Assembly (NCBI GenBank): GCA_035578155.1
Contig: JAPWDM010000001.1
Coordinates: 78,373,472 to 78,437,471, forward strand
Direction of reading: 5' to 3'
DNA: 64,000 nt
From: Brachynemurus nebulosus
Lineage: Eukaryota > Arthropoda > Insecta > Neuroptera > Myrmeleontidae
Notes under the pieces: generated by a model
Database searches by the model: none
The model's input: the letters and a program-made list of their open reading frames with translations, nothing else
Told to the model about the DNA's origin: nothing
Shown here: positions 44,292 to 55,867 of the stretch, in pieces
Layout of the letters: each line of letters opens with the position of its first letter
Position numbering within the stretch: the stretch's first letter is position 1
Translations under genes and position numbers: made by a program

Positions 44292-44832
44292 CAGCTGAAC
44301 TCTTTTTTAGCGGTCTTTTTTTGTGCGATTTTTTTTATGCGATTTTTTTATGCGGTTTGTAAAAAATGGCCACTAAATGCATAATGGGAATCAAAATCAC
44401 GAGACAGTAAAAAACTTAAACAATTCTATAATAACTTTCTTAATAAAAATACTTTTTAACGGCTTTTAAGCACTTAATCAATACGTTGCATAAGAACATA
44501 ATTATGTTATTGCATCATTTAATTTTGTTACAGAGGTATTTTTCATAATTTTCATAATATTATAAAATTGAAATAAAATGCTTCTACGTGTAAATTAATG
44601 CTTTATCTTGTTTATAGAAGCAACTTCTAAGGAAATTTCTAAGTTTTGAGCGTTTTGAGGGATGTTTTTTGATGAAAATTTTTATGCGGTCCCGACCAAC
44701 CGCATAAAAAAAGGTTTTTGTACAATCTAGATCGAACTATACTTTCTATAGCTATTTATGATATTTTTTAATATATTTTTTTGTGCGATTTTTTTTATGC
44801 GGTTCCCTCCACCGCACAAAAAAGAATCAACT
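44292..44832. mobile_element. Pogo-like MITE, 541 bp
   Basis: Ends CAGCTGAACTCTTTTTTAG and, inward from the right, CAGTTGATTCTTTTTTGTG; TA flanks both. GTGCGATTTTTTTTATGCGG words occur near each end. A diverged partial copy lies inverted at 61995-62145. Confidence 0.82.
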
Positions 44833-45240
44833 GTAATTCGATATAGATAGATTTCGGTAACTGAAACTACATTTTAATAGTCGCGAAATGTTTGGAATAC
44901 CCACAACTTTCTTCGATTTCCAGAATGGAAATTCGCTAAAATATTAAAATATAATTCTTTTCTAAAAAGTCCACATCATTTCTCTTACAAATATTAAAAA
45001 CTTTATGATTGTCGTCAGCACTACTTTTTGCCGCAGTTCCGTTGAAAACCACTGGAATAAATTTTATTTTTCTTTAATTTTTCTCATCACCTTATATTAA
45101 TCAATAGCAATGGATCATCCGGAAAAATTTTTACATTTCTGTACTGTGAAAGATTATTTGGCCATATTTCAAAACAATGTTTTTTATTGATCGAATAAAA
45201 ATGGTTAGCTTTTATGAAGTAATGAAGTCGACATTAAAAT

Positions 45241-45546
45241 TAAAGGCGTAATTATAATGGAGTAGTTGGAGCAGCCACTCCAGGGCAGACGATAAAAGGG
45301 GCAAGAGGGTAGGGAAATAGGATGTAAGAGAGATGATAAGAAATTAAACGAATTTGGAGTTTGCTATTTTAAAGTGCTTTTTTGCTCATAAGGCCATTTT
45401 GGGGGAAAATGGTAAATCGAAATTAGCCAAGACAACGTTATTTTTTTTTGCTTGCCGCTTCTATTTGTTGGGAAAAAATTGACTTTTTCTAGAGTAGCGT
45501 TTAGCATCAGTCACTTCAGGGTGCAAAAATTGCAGTAACGTCTCTG
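45241..45546. mobile_element. hAT-type MITE, CAGAGGCGTAACTA family
   Basis: The left end TAAAGGCGTAATTATAATGG is a decayed form of the 31736 end; the right end read inward is CAGAGACGTTACTGC. The 8-bp flanks ATTAAAAT and GCTAAAAT match at six of eight. 306 bp. Confidence 0.6.
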
Positions 45547-46132
45547 GCTAAAATAAATCAATTAAAATACCAGCTAGCATTAAAAAGCTTAAAAATATAT
45601 CACTCCAGTAAAAAGATGAAGCTTTGTTTACTTGCATATCTCACCTAAATACCTATCTTTATAGCCCACGAACTCGATAACTGTAAGCTTAATAATAAAA
45701 ATAAGTACCGTAGACGCACGTACGTATCCTTACCATAAGTTTCCATTCAAATTTGAATAAAATGACTAAATTAATTTAGTTATATTAAATTGTTTTAATA
45801 AAATCAATTAATAAAAATTTTTAATTTGACTCATAGATAAATTTTCCAGAAACTTAAATTACTAGTCAAAAATAAAAAAAAGACGGTTAAGATGTCAATA
45901 AGTCCCTATCTTTATCATTTTTTTTTTTTTCATTGAAATATGAAAGATACTGTGAAACTGTTAAATATTCAACTATTATTGACACTTTGTTGTTAATTCC
46001 ATGTAATATCTAACAATTAAACGTAATAGATTTCAAATTTTTGACAGGTGTTCAAGTTACTACATATGAACGTCACTGTTTTTACCGTTTGTAAGGCGTC
46101 CGTTGGTAAATTTGGAGTTGTCACTGTAACCT

Positions 46133-46485
46133 GAAGTGACCAGACGTCCCAATTTTGGTAAGACAGTCTTGCTTTTTGGAAGACTGTCCCGCGTCCCGCC
46201 GTTTTTTAAAAATGTCCCGCTTTTAAGAAAATAACTGCATTTCTTATTTTAAATGTAATTGAGTTTTTTTTTGTTAGCCAGTGATTTTTTAAGAGAAAAT
46301 TTGTAAAATTTCTCATTTTAAATGTAACTGGCGTTTTTTTTCTGTTTTTTTTGCTCGTCAATTAAAAAAAAAAGTAGGAAAAATTAAGATTTTCTTCTTT
46401 TCAAGCAAAAGGTAGGGGCGGCATTTTTCACGGCGCCTTTCATCCCATTTGTCCCGCTTTGTATCAGTGGAAATCTAGTCACTTT
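46133..46485. mobile_element. hAT-like MITE with GTGACCAGACGTCCC end
   Basis: The exact 10-bp direct repeat ACTGTAACCT lies at 46123-46132 and 46486-46495. Ends GAAGTGACCAGACGTCCC and, inward from the right, TAAAGTGACTAGATTTCC. Several TGTCCCGC words inside. About 353 bp. Confidence 0.8.
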
Positions 46486-46636
46486 ACTGTAACCTAACTT
46501 AACCAAACGTATAGTAACTATTACTTAAACGAATTATTCGATTGTGAGCGCATAAATAGATGTGAAATTATTTCTAAATACTTATGAAATTATGTAATAT
46601 TTTATATGATAAAATTACCTACCTCTAACAAGCAGA

Positions 46637-48617
46637 TGCACCCAGAGTGAAATTCGGGATTTTAATGAAACTTCGCTGGCGTGTAGAATAGGCAAAAATA
46701 AGGGACCCGTATTTTTTTTTTATCGGCCATCTTCAACGTTTAGGGGGTGAAACCAGCCCTTAAAGTTGGGGGTTCAAATCATATTTCTTAAAATATCTCG
46801 AAAACCATAAGAGATAGAGTAAAACTGTAAATTGACGAAATGTTACTTTTTAAAAGACCTATTTAACTGTATAGGTTAAACCAGGGTCGGGTTAATAAGA
46901 GGGGCTGGAGGGATGAAAATGAGGGTAAATTTTCTTGTACAGCCTGAATGGTTCAATGTATCAAATTTCTAGCATCATAAATAGAAAGCGCACCAAAAAT
47001 TAGGGGATACGTGTTTTTGCGTTTTTTCGAAATATGTGTGGTATCCAAGCCATATAAGGAAGAAAAAAATAGGGTAGATTATATTGCATTATTATTGATT
47101 GCAAATACCTTCTATAATTTTTTATTTTTATGTTTATTTTCATCATGAAAATGTAAATTTTTACTTTCCGATAATGATTCATGTATTTTTCAGTACTTAA
47201 TTGGTAATTTAGCCATTTGTATTTTTAGGTATATTTGGTTACTAATATTCGATATTTTTATACCTATTTCTACCAAATTTCTCTGGTCTGCAAGTGTTAA
47301 TGAATGTTCGACAAGAAGCAATAATCTTCCGTTCAACAACTGCCTCTGTTTTCTTACAAATTCGTTTTTAACCAAATAAACGGGGTTTATTTCTTTCTCA
47401 ACATTCAAACTATTTTTCTTATTCTTTTTGTATGTTTTGTAGCTGTAAATTTCATTTCCCAAATCGCAAAAGTTATTACAAAGCACCTGAACAGAAAAGC
47501 GAAAGAGATTACTGCTTCTTGTTAAGAATTCATTAACACAAGCACACCAGAGAACTTTAATTTTCGCAGAAATAGGTATAAAAAAAATCGAATATGAGTA
47601 ACCATATGTACACATGGCTAAATTACCAATTAAGTTAGTATTGAAAAATATATGAATCATTATCGGAAAGTAAAAATTTACATTTTCATGATAAAAATCA
47701 ACATAAAAATTAAAAAATATATAACGTATTTGCAGTCCAATATAATCTACCCTATATTTTTCTTCTTTATATGGCTTGCATTGCGTGCTCTTTATATTTA
47801 TGATGGCAAAAAATTGATACATTGAACCATTCAAGCTGTACAAGAAAATTTACCTCCATTTTCACCCCTCCAGCCCCTCTTATTAACCCGGCCCTGGTTT
47901 AACCGGTTTAATTTAAATAAAGGCATTTGTTGAACGGAAGATTATTGCTTCTTGTTGAACATTAATTTATTAACACTTGCAGACCAGAGAACTTTGGTAG
48001 AAATAGGTATAAAAAATATCGAATATTAGTAACCAAATATACCTACAAATGGCTAAATTACCAATTAAGTAAGTACTGAAAAATACATGAATAATTATCG
48101 GAAAGTAAAAATTTACATTTTCATGATGAAAATAAACATAAAAATAAAAAATTATAGAAGGTATTTGCAATCAATAATAATGCAATATAATCTACCCTAT
48201 TTTTTTCTTCCTTATATGGCTTGGATACCACACATATTTCGAAAAAACGCAAAAACACGTATCCCCTAATTTTTGGTGCTCTTTCTATTTATGATGCTAG
48301 AAATTTGATACATTGAACCATTCAGGCTGTACAAGAAAATTTACCCCCATTTTCACCCCTCCAGCCCCTCTTATTAACTCAACCCTGGTTTAACCTATAC
48401 AGGTAAATAGGTCTTTTAAAAAGTAACATTTCGTCAATTTAAAGTTTTCCTCTATCTCTTATAGTATGTAATATGATTTGAACCCCCAACTTTAGGGGCT
48501 GGTTTCACCCCCTAAACGTTGAAGATGGCCAATAAAAAAAAATACGGTTCCCTTATTTTTGCCTATTTTACACGCCAGCGAAGTTTCATCAAAATCCCGA
48601 ATTTCACTCTGGGTGCA
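46637..48617. mobile_element. Fold-back element, recent, possible captured exon
   Basis: Outer arms (46637 to about 47330, and about 47930 to 48617) are near-identical inverted copies: frames translated from the two arms (47000-47182 minus, 48087-48269 plus) give 60-residue peptides that differ at one residue. A third, more diverged copy of the inner arm lies at 47520-47900. ATGCACCCAGAG marks both outer ends. It shares the ATATCTCGAAAAC box with the fold-back at 1784-4121. About 190 bp of single-copy DNA lies at 47330-47520. Confidence 0.85.
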
Positions 48618-48618
48618 T

Positions 48619-49397
48619 TTCCTAGTAAGTTTTATAGCTTTTGAAATATCAAATAAAGTTTGCACACTTATTGAAAACATGAATGTACCATATAAACTGA
48701 AAAAAGTTCATCATTTAAAGAAGTGGCAGCTAGCAACGTTAGAAAATGTTATACAACATTAATAGTTTGTTAAAAATAACTGTCACTAAAAAAAAAAATA
48801 CTATAGGCGCCATAAGTAAAAAAATTTAAATTTTTTTTAACACAAAGTATGGTATGGTAAAGTTAGGTTTATAGGTAAAGACAAGGGGTTTTACGGTACT
48901 TAAAATTGTTCGCTAATTAATTCCTATGAATAATTTTAATATCGATTTCTCGTCAAAATCGCTGTCCACTCGAAATGTGTACTTTCTCATTCTCTGGTGA
49001 CGCTTTTATTGTACTAAATAGTCATTAGACGCCCCAAAATCTTGAGACGAAACCAACTAAATTTATTAGACCTTGGAGTTTTTATTGAAAGATTTTAAAT
49101 CAAACGTCATAATATGATTATTGACATAAATTTTTATTATTAAAGGGTACTTTTTAATTTAGTCTTCTTTTTGTTTCAGGCACAAGAAATTAACGAAACT
49201 GAGAACGACTTCATATATGATACAATTTAACCAGTTTATTACAAACGTATAATTCATTATTTTGATAATAATAAAAAAAAAATGTAATTAAACAAAATAA
49301 TTCACATTTCATGAGTTTTTTCTTTGTATATTAATTCTTAAGAAGCTGTGTAAAGGTATACATATTAGCTTATGGAAACGTTTCGGATCCGAGCTCT
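48619..49397. other. Stretch without a recognised gene
   Basis: AT-rich, no motif-bearing frame on either strand. Confidence 0.4.
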
Positions 49398-49602
49398 GTG
49401 CAATAAACAAAGAGAATTTATGAGAAAGTAGTGCGTTAAAAAATGATAGGTCTATTTACAATGTTATCATTAATAGTAAACAATACATAATGTTTACAGA
49501 AACAATAGTTAGTATGATGTTCATCACCTGCGGCAACAAGTATATTTATCATTACTTAACACACTACTTTCTCATATGTTCTTTGTTCGTTGCATTAATC
49601 TG
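49398..49602. mobile_element. Short MITE with AACAAAGA inverted ends
   Basis: GCAATAAACAAAGAGAATTT, then ATGAGAAAGTAGTGCGTTAA at 49399-49443, is inverted at about 49554-49598 (CATATGTTCTTTGTTCGTTG). Arms about 48 bp, total about 205 bp. Confidence 0.7.
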
Positions 49603-49717
49603 TATCAATACGAAATTCAAATATGATTCGCACGATATATGTACACTTGAAGAAAATTAAAAGCTTATTAAATTAACGTATGTTGCTATGTCGTTAATAG
49701 GTATACGTAATCTAAAA

Positions 49718-49789
49718 ATGCAGCAACAATTCGTATTTCTAGTAACTGTTTTGTTTATTATCTATACCAATGGGTCATCGTCTGAGAGA
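49718..49789 (+). CDS. Orphan first exon with signal peptide (a)
   Basis: ATG at 49718 starts 24 codons: MQQQFVFLVTVLFIIYTNGS, then SSER, directly followed by a consensus donor GTAAGA at 49790. The hydrophobic core and small residues before the end suit a secreted-protein first exon in phase 0. No downstream exon was recognised; a GC-rich hAT end (CAGCCCCGGATCTACG) starts about 25 bp into the putative intron. It may be a secreted peptide gene like those at 30.4 kb, or a chance frame. Confidence 0.35.
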
Positions 49790-49813
49790 GTAAGAAAATA
49801 TATTTAGGTACAT

Positions 49814-49880
49814 CAGCCCCGGATCTACGATTTTTTAGAACCGGGGCAGAAACTTGAAAATGACGCCCCCCTCCAACGTT
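49814..49880 (+). repeat. hAT-type MITE left end
   Basis: CAGCCCCGGATCTACG followed by GAACCGGGGCAG and GACGCCCCCC resembles the CAGTGCCGGATTTACA end at 31805. The right end was not found. Confidence 0.45.
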
Positions 49881-50269
49881 TGACATAAATTGTCAAAAAA
49901 ACTCATAAGTATATAACTCCTTTACAAAATTCCTATTTTTCCTGTTGCTGCAATGATAAAAACTGAGGATTTTGTAAAGGATAAATATATGTACAAATTG
50001 ATTTTTCATTTTAATAAATCTACTCCAAACGCACTACAAGTTGTGCAAATCTCAAATTTTTATGGCCCCATCAGAGATACAGTGGCGCAAAATACCAAAA
50101 TTTGAAAAAAGTCAGTTTCCGGAAGTTTGTAAAAATTAAAGGATACAAGTTTCACAATTGAAATAGTGTGCATTTGTTTCATAATAGGTAGTTGTACCCG
50201 TATACAGCTATTCTCATAAAAAATGCTAATGTAAGAGGTTTAAAACATTCCTTTTATAAAAAAAAAATA

Positions 50270-50550
50270 CCCCTGTCGCAGCATCCTGCATAACATGGCG
50301 AATTTCCGTTTATAAAAATTAGTTTTTCTCGGTAACAGCTAATATAGAATAATGGTTTAAAAACCTTTTTATGTAATTTTTTCTCCTCTTTATAATGGTG
50401 TAAAAAAATGTTGCAAAAATTTCTCAACTTGGAAAAATTTTGGCAAAAAAGTAACTTTTCTCACGAAAAATACCCAAAATACCATGTTTCCGGCATCGGA
50501 AATGTTTGTCTAACAAACTTGTCCAAAAACCTAATATAATTCCAGGTTAC
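50270..50550 (-). repeat. Dispersed repeat (family A), long copy
   Basis: On the minus strand it reads ACAAGTTTGTTAGACAAACA, then CCGATGCC, GCCAAAATTTTTCCAAG, GAGAAAAAACT-type blocks and CGCCATGTTATGCAGGATGC. It aligns along its length with 55310-55570 (plus) and partly with 480-690. Confidence 0.75.
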
Positions 50551-50633
50551 TACTTCCTTTTAGTTGAATAAAAAAAGTAATGACTTAAATCGATTCGTAA
50601 TTTGGCGTTTGGGAACGTTCATAAACTATTGAT

Positions 50634-50653
50634 ACCCCCCCCCCCCCCCCCCT
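50634..50653. repeat. Poly-C run
   Basis: An almost pure run of about 17-20 C bases, unusual in such AT-rich DNA; a similar G run lies at 2344-2361. Confidence 0.95.
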
Positions 50654-51740
50654 GTTTAGACTACAAGTGTCTGGTACCGTAACTTCCCCCTCCCCCAATA
50701 ATTTACGTCGTTTTTTCTTTTATTAAGTTCAGAAGAGATTCAGATGAAATAATACACTATCCTCATTATTAAACGGGAATTCCTAAAATTCGTAATTAGT
50801 CTAGTCTAGAAGAGCCATTTTAGTGAAATTCTCATAGAGGGCACCAAAAATTATGATTTTGGTGTCATTCGATTCGTATTGACCTCTAGAAACTTTTTGA
50901 AAAAGTTGAAAATGCGCTCATAAAAATTGCAGTTGTTATAAACAAAAGAGTGAAAAAAAATAGTGTTTTTGTTTTTTTGAAAAATCTCAAAAACTATTAA
51001 AGATTTTTGAAATTAAAAAAAATCTGAAAAGAGCAGGAAATTTCACAAAAATAAGTCCCGACTCCCGAATTGTATCTCCAATATTTATAATTTTAACAGA
51101 GCCCTAAAGTTATTGCTAAAATGAGGTGTTTGACGTTCTCGCGCACCGCGTCATTCAAATACGGTAAACAAAAAAAATTATTTAAATATATTAAATGTCA
51201 ATATTAAGGGATGAAAAAATTCACGTACCTTCGGAATAAGTTGATAAACAATAATCCGTGCAAAAAAAAATTTTATATGCATTTTTCCATTAGATATGCT
51301 ATTGTTAATTAACAAAATTTTTGAAACCGAAAGTTGACATAGAAACCTTAATAATTATTTAACTAAAAAGCTCAAATTTTTTTGCTTCGTAGAATTGTTC
51401 TGAAGAGATGAAAAAATAGATTCCCGTTGAAAAAATCTTCTATAAATTCTATGATTATTCTATAATTCTATAAATAAGTGGAAATTTTTAATTTTCCACT
51501 TATTTATAAACAATTAATTGCATTGAAAAATGAGAAATGTTGATAAAGCATTTTTTGTTTTTTAAATCTTAATTATTTCGTTTTTTTCTCATTGAGCGCC
51601 ACCTGAAAATAATTTTTTTAAATTTTTTAATGCTATTATTTAAAAAATTGTTATAAACAAATGCATTGTTTTTGAGGCAATGAAAAAATTGTTTCTTAAA
51701 AAAATTTTTTTATTGCTCAAAAATGCATTTGTAATAAACA
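50654..51740. other. About 1.1 kb without a recognised gene
   Basis: AT-rich, with words such as CTCAAAAACTATTAAAGAT that resemble fold-back arm boxes. No protein motif. Confidence 0.4.
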
Positions 51741-51747
51741 ATTTTTT

Positions 51748-51788
51748 TTGTGTGTGTGTATGTGTGTGTGTGTGTGTACGTGTGTGTC
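51748..51788. repeat. (TG)n microsatellite
   Basis: About 40 bp of TG repeats with a few interruptions. Confidence 0.95.
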
Positions 51789-51854
51789 GCCACGATAACT
51801 TTCGAACGAAACGTTTAGTGCTAATGAAACTTTGTGTGCGAACTAAAATCCGGA

Positions 51855-51920
51855 TTAGCTCGGCTAAGTTCGTCAGCCAGACACGTCGGTTGCCCAGAAG
51901 TAGGTTTTCTGGCCATTTTC
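51855..51920 (+). repeat. Dispersed repeat (family A), end fragment
   Basis: AGTTCGTCAGCCAGACACGT then TGCCCAGAA matches the start of the copy at 55315 (AGTTCGTTAACCAGGCACGT). Confidence 0.6.
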
Positions 51921-51932
51921 TATCACTCGATT

Positions 51933-52013
51933 CTATTCGATGTAAAAATTAAATAATTAATTGTTTTTTAAATTATTCACACTAACTAATTATTTAATTT
52001 TTACATCGAATAG
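51933..52013. repeat. Inverted repeat, 27-bp arms
   Basis: CTATTCGATGTAAAAATTAA then ATAATTA at 51933-51959 is the exact inverse of 51987-52013. The spacer is AT-rich. Confidence 0.85.
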
Positions 52014-52203
52014 TAATAAAATATTGGTATATTTTATTTCAGTACTTATGACTTTTTTGATGGCAACAGATTAATTGTGTATTTTGATTATACATAATAT
52101 TAATAAACTTAAATTTCAAGTTAGTAGATAGTTGAACTTAAAAATTAAGAGTGTAGTCTTGCAGTACTACATAAATAGTAGTCGTCTAAGTACGTCTAAG
52201 TAA

Positions 52204-52261
<58 letters not shown>
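52204..52261. repeat. (TA)n microsatellite
   Basis: About 58 bp of TA repeats, followed at once by the repeat shared with 28243. Confidence 0.98.
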
Positions 52262-52263
<2 letters not shown>

Positions 52264-52350
52264 TTTAGTGAATATCATTTTCGTATTCTAGGGACCTCAA
52301 AACATATTTCTGCCATAGTCCCGTGCTTAAATTGCGCATGAGACCTACTG
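52262..52350 (+). repeat. Dispersed repeat next to (TA)n, copy 2
   Basis: ATCATTTTCGTATTCTAGGG, ACCTCAAAACATATTTCTG and ATGAGACC match the copy at 28243-28330. Confidence 0.65.
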
Positions 52351-52472
52351 TAATAGCTGAATTTCGAGTTTTCGAAATTCGCTAATAGTAACATATTAAA
52401 ATGTTTTTTGCGAGCCTTGACTTCTGAAATTCAATCGTAAAAAATCGAAATTCAGATGCTTGGCATTTTATT

Positions 52473-52615
52473 TTAAATCGATATTGTGGCCAGGCTCGTC
52501 AAACGAAACTGGCTCATTGTAGAGCGGAGACAGTTTTTAAATAATTTCCATTTTGACAAACTTCTTTCACAAGAAGTCATGGACATACAAATAGTTAAAA
52601 AAAGTTTAAGTATAA
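52473..52615 (-). pseudogene. hAT transposase C-terminal dimerisation piece
   Basis: The minus strand reads LKLFLTICMSMTSCERSLSK, then WKLFKNCLRSTMSQFRLTSL, then ATISI. The pattern S..SCERS.SK.K..K..LRS.M...RL..L...SI is the hallmark of the hAT-family C-terminal dimerisation region (ZMYM-like branch). Only about 47 codons survive. The upstream part of the frame (to 52703) comes from a separate GC-rich MITE end (CAGGGCTGCATTTACC at 52620). It is a dead fragment. Confidence 0.85.
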
Positions 52616-52619
52616 GGGC

Positions 52620-53351
52620 AGGGCTGCATTTACCTTTGTGGAGGCCCCAAGCCACGTCTAATGTGGTGAGCCTGCAATACTTCACATGTGGAAGCCCCCT
52701 CAAACGAGTCTGGAACCATTACCATAGGCGAATTTGCCCAAGAAATAAAATTCAACGATATGTATGCGATTGTGTAGCTTAGTGAAAGAGTAAACTATAC
52801 GTATAGATTTTTTCTTAATATCTTTAAATTTCGCCGAGTTATAATACCAGATACCGAAAAATAGTGGTCTTATTCAAACTTTTTTTTCTCGTAAACTATT
52901 ATAGATAAATAAAGGGATGAAACAAAATCCAGATTATTTGCTATTTATTATATATTTTTTCCATTAAATACCCTTTATAAAATCTGAAAACAAAAATTCA
53001 TTCGATTTTTTAGCTACTTGTACAAGAGTGATCACTTTCTTATTACTACCAAAAAAAAGCTCGCAAGCACTTCTCTCATCCCCCTGAATTTAAATTTTGT
53101 TAAAGTCTGATTTAAATACACATACTATATTTATGTTTGATTTTACTAAAATTTTTTTAATTTTATCTGATATTTTACCTAAATATGTTATAGTTTTAAA
53201 GTTCATTTCAATTTAAAAATAAAAGTGGTATTTTTGCGAAGTAAAATATTTGTTTATTATTTTCAAATATGGAATATCATAAAATAACGCTCAAATCTAT
53301 TAATATTACCTACTATATTTAGGTGAGGAGAATCTGCACTAAAAGTTTATA
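52620..53351. other. MITE end and AT-rich spacer
   Basis: CAGGGCTGCATTTACC at about 52620 looks like a hAT-type end; its partner was not found. The remainder is AT-rich without genes. Confidence 0.4.
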
Positions 53352-53911
53352 TTGGGTCATCCGGAAAGTTTGTGCCGTTTTTAGTATAAATGACCATCCC
53401 GATTTTCTCCAAATAGCCGAAAACTGTTGATTTTGAATGCTCAAAAGTTGTCGCTAATTCTTAACAGTTTGTCTCGGGTTTCACTTCATTTCTTGACGCT
53501 TTGTTTCATCGTCAACGCACACAGGTCGACCGGAGGGAGCTTCATCTTCTAAAGAAAAATTCCCCTTTTGAAATCTAGCAAACCACTTTCTACAAGTTCT
53601 GTCAGAAAACGCATCGTCACCAAAAAACAATACAAATATTTCTCGTTGCGTCCGCTGCATTATTACCTTTTTTAAACTTGTATAACATGACATGATGGTT
53701 CCTTGATGTCTAAGATTGGTCATTATTACTGACAAAAAAAAATTATTTAAACACTGTCTAAAGATTTGTGATACATATTATGATATTACAAGCAACACTA
53801 TCGGCCTAACTCTAACTTGTTATTGCATGTTTCGTTTGCGGTTGCTACTTGAAGAAATATGAATTCATTCGAGCGGCTCCGAAAACGGCACGAACTTTCC
53901 GGATGACCTAA
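53352..53911 (-). mobile_element. Internally deleted mariner, 560 bp
   Basis: Inverted ends: TTGGGTCATCCGGAAAGTTT on the left and, inward from the right, TTAGGTCATCCGGAAAGTTC, both followed by GTGCCGTTTT. TA precedes the left end; the right flank has lost it. The transposase start lies on the minus strand (53735-53481), but the catalytic domain is absent. Confidence 0.92.
53400..53735 (-). pseudogene. Mariner transposase, DNA-binding part only
   Basis: The open frame from 53735 carries the mariner N-terminus: an REIFVLFFGDDAFSDRTCRK helix, then WFARFQKGNFSLEDEAPSGR with the GRP hinge and VDDE. After the stop at 53481 the next HTH is readable (LATTFEHSKSTVFGYLEKIG then MV) and runs straight to the left terminal repeat. 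All D,D34D catalytic residues are deleted. A truncated DNA-binding protein could in principle bind the element ends, but nothing shows it is expressed. Confidence 0.85.
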
Positions 53912-54831
53912 CAATTTCATTGTTTCTGCAACAATACTGAGTAATTTAAACTTGACGCTAAAGCTTATGTATATTTTTGGTTATGAAACAGTTATTAATG
54001 TTCATAAATAAATTATTTTTTGACGCTCCCAATACCTCACGCTCGGGGCGCGTGCCCCCGCTGTGCCCTTGGATTCTGTGTTGATGTCTCACAATGCGAA
54101 GCAGTTTTGTATTTTTACCATCAAATAAAAACAAACTTATTCATTTTATTCCATATTAGTAATCGGAGGGACAGGGCCTGCTTTTAAAATTTATTACCAC
54201 TCCTACAAAATCCACCGGACGGCGGTAATATGATTTTGACAATCTGATTTCACCGGCGGGCGCTTAGCCATAAAGCTTAATTAATAAAATCTTCAGGTAT
54301 TACCTATATTTATTTATTATTTCAAATAATGTAGCTACTTAGTAAAGTAAATTGAGCCTAAAGTAAATAGTGCTTATAACAACAGTGTCCTTACATCTTT
54401 TGGGTGTTAATGTAAAATTTATGCAAATTTGGCAATTCTAAACATAAGAACTTGTAATAAAATTTTAGAAAAATTGAAAAGTGTTTTACTTCAACAAAAC
54501 AAAACATTTATTTGTTTGTCAAGATTATTGCATTGTTAAAAGAATTCGTTTATATTATTTAATGAAAATTAAATTACTGTTAACAGCATGGAGTTAATTA
54601 AAATTTATATTTATAATAAATAATTAAAGTTTTACAGATGACATTTTAACTCTTTAACGGCTTTATTTACTGTAATTAAATTTATAAAAAAAAAAAAGAA
54701 AAGAAAAAGAAATTGAAAAATATTGATAATAGGATGGTACGAATTTGGCAACAAAATAACTGAATAAATAATGTGAATCTTCAGTTGGTGTACCAGAAAA
54801 AAAAATTTCAAAACTGTCACCGAGTTAAGTA
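53912..54831. other. Spacer with GC-rich MITE remains
   Basis: A GC-rich block at 54030-54080 (CTCGGGGCGCGTGCCCCCGC) stands out from AT-rich DNA and resembles MITE interiors. No gene. Confidence 0.4.
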
Positions 54832-55867
54832 CCGTAATTACGGATTACTTGAGCCCTGTGGCGTAACTTGAGCCCAAACGGAAAAAAGTATTATTTTCTG
54901 TTTTGTGCTTATATTAATCAGTAGTAGAAGTAGTTAGATGTTTAGCTAATAGGTAACAGCAGTAGATTTACGGTGTTTAAGTTTAGGTAGTTCTGAAAAT
55001 TGACGCTAGAGGTGAGGCAAGTGTTGTTTACTCTCTGTTTGAAATTGATGTTTTGTTACGTTGCTAACTTTTGATTGTAAAAATAATTGTGGTAGTCTAC
55101 AAAGGAAGGTAAGTGTATAATTTTAATACTTTGTTCATTACTAAACTAAATTCAGATATGTTCATATGCCAACCATTTCGTTAATTTTTTAAATTAAGGT
55201 TTTGATAAATCAGTAAAATAACCTTAAAATTAGGGTAACTTGAGCCCATTATAACTTTGGTATAAAATGGTGCAAGACTGTAGCAGAAATTCCCAGAAGT
55301 CCTAAACCGTTGGACAAGTTCGTTAACCAGGCACGTCCGATGCCCAAAACATGTTATTTTTAGAAATTTTCGTGAAAAAATTAACTTTTTCCTGAAATTT
55401 CTACTTATTCAAAAATTTTTACACTATTAGAACGAGGAGCAAAAATCACACAAAAAAGGTCTTTAAACTACTATTCTACGTCAACTAGTTTCCGAGAAAA
55501 ACTAATTTTTGTAAACGGAAATTCACTACGTTATGCAGGATGCTGCGATAAGAGTATTGAATAAGTAAAGTTCCTTATATGTTTGTACAATGTTTTAATT
55601 AATAACCAACATCCTACATGGTCTCAAACTGTTTTCAAATGAAAATCACCTGGAAATTAAGGTTGGGGCTCAAGTAACCCGATCTTGAGGTTAACTTGAG
55701 CCCAAAATCTAAAAAGCTATAAATTTATGAGCCATAAGTAAACTAACCGTAGTCATATATAGATTAATATACTGAATTTCCTATCCCAAATAAGTATAAC
55801 AGTTACGCTCAATTTTTAAAATTATCAGATGATTTGCAAATCTGGCTCAAGAAACCCGCAATTACGG
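54832..55867. mobile_element. TA-flanked element with ACTTGAGCCCA arrays
   Basis: Ends CCGTAATTACGGATTACTTG and, inward from the right, CCGTAATTGCGGGTTTCTTG; TA flanks both. AACTTGAGCCCA or its inverse recurs at least five times. A family A repeat is nested at 55310-55570. About 1036 bp, no transposase. Confidence 0.82.
55310..55570 (+). repeat. Dispersed repeat (family A), nested copy
   Basis: Begins ACAAGTTCGTTAACCAGGCA and ends TTATGCAGGATGCTGCGATA; aligns with the minus-strand copy at 50270-50550. Confidence 0.75.

Noticed and set aside
47190..47843. 217-codon open frame on the minus strand
   Set aside because: Most of it lies in the fold-back arms at 46637-48617 and is Ile-, Tyr- and Phe-rich; only the central 190 bp was kept as a possible captured exon.
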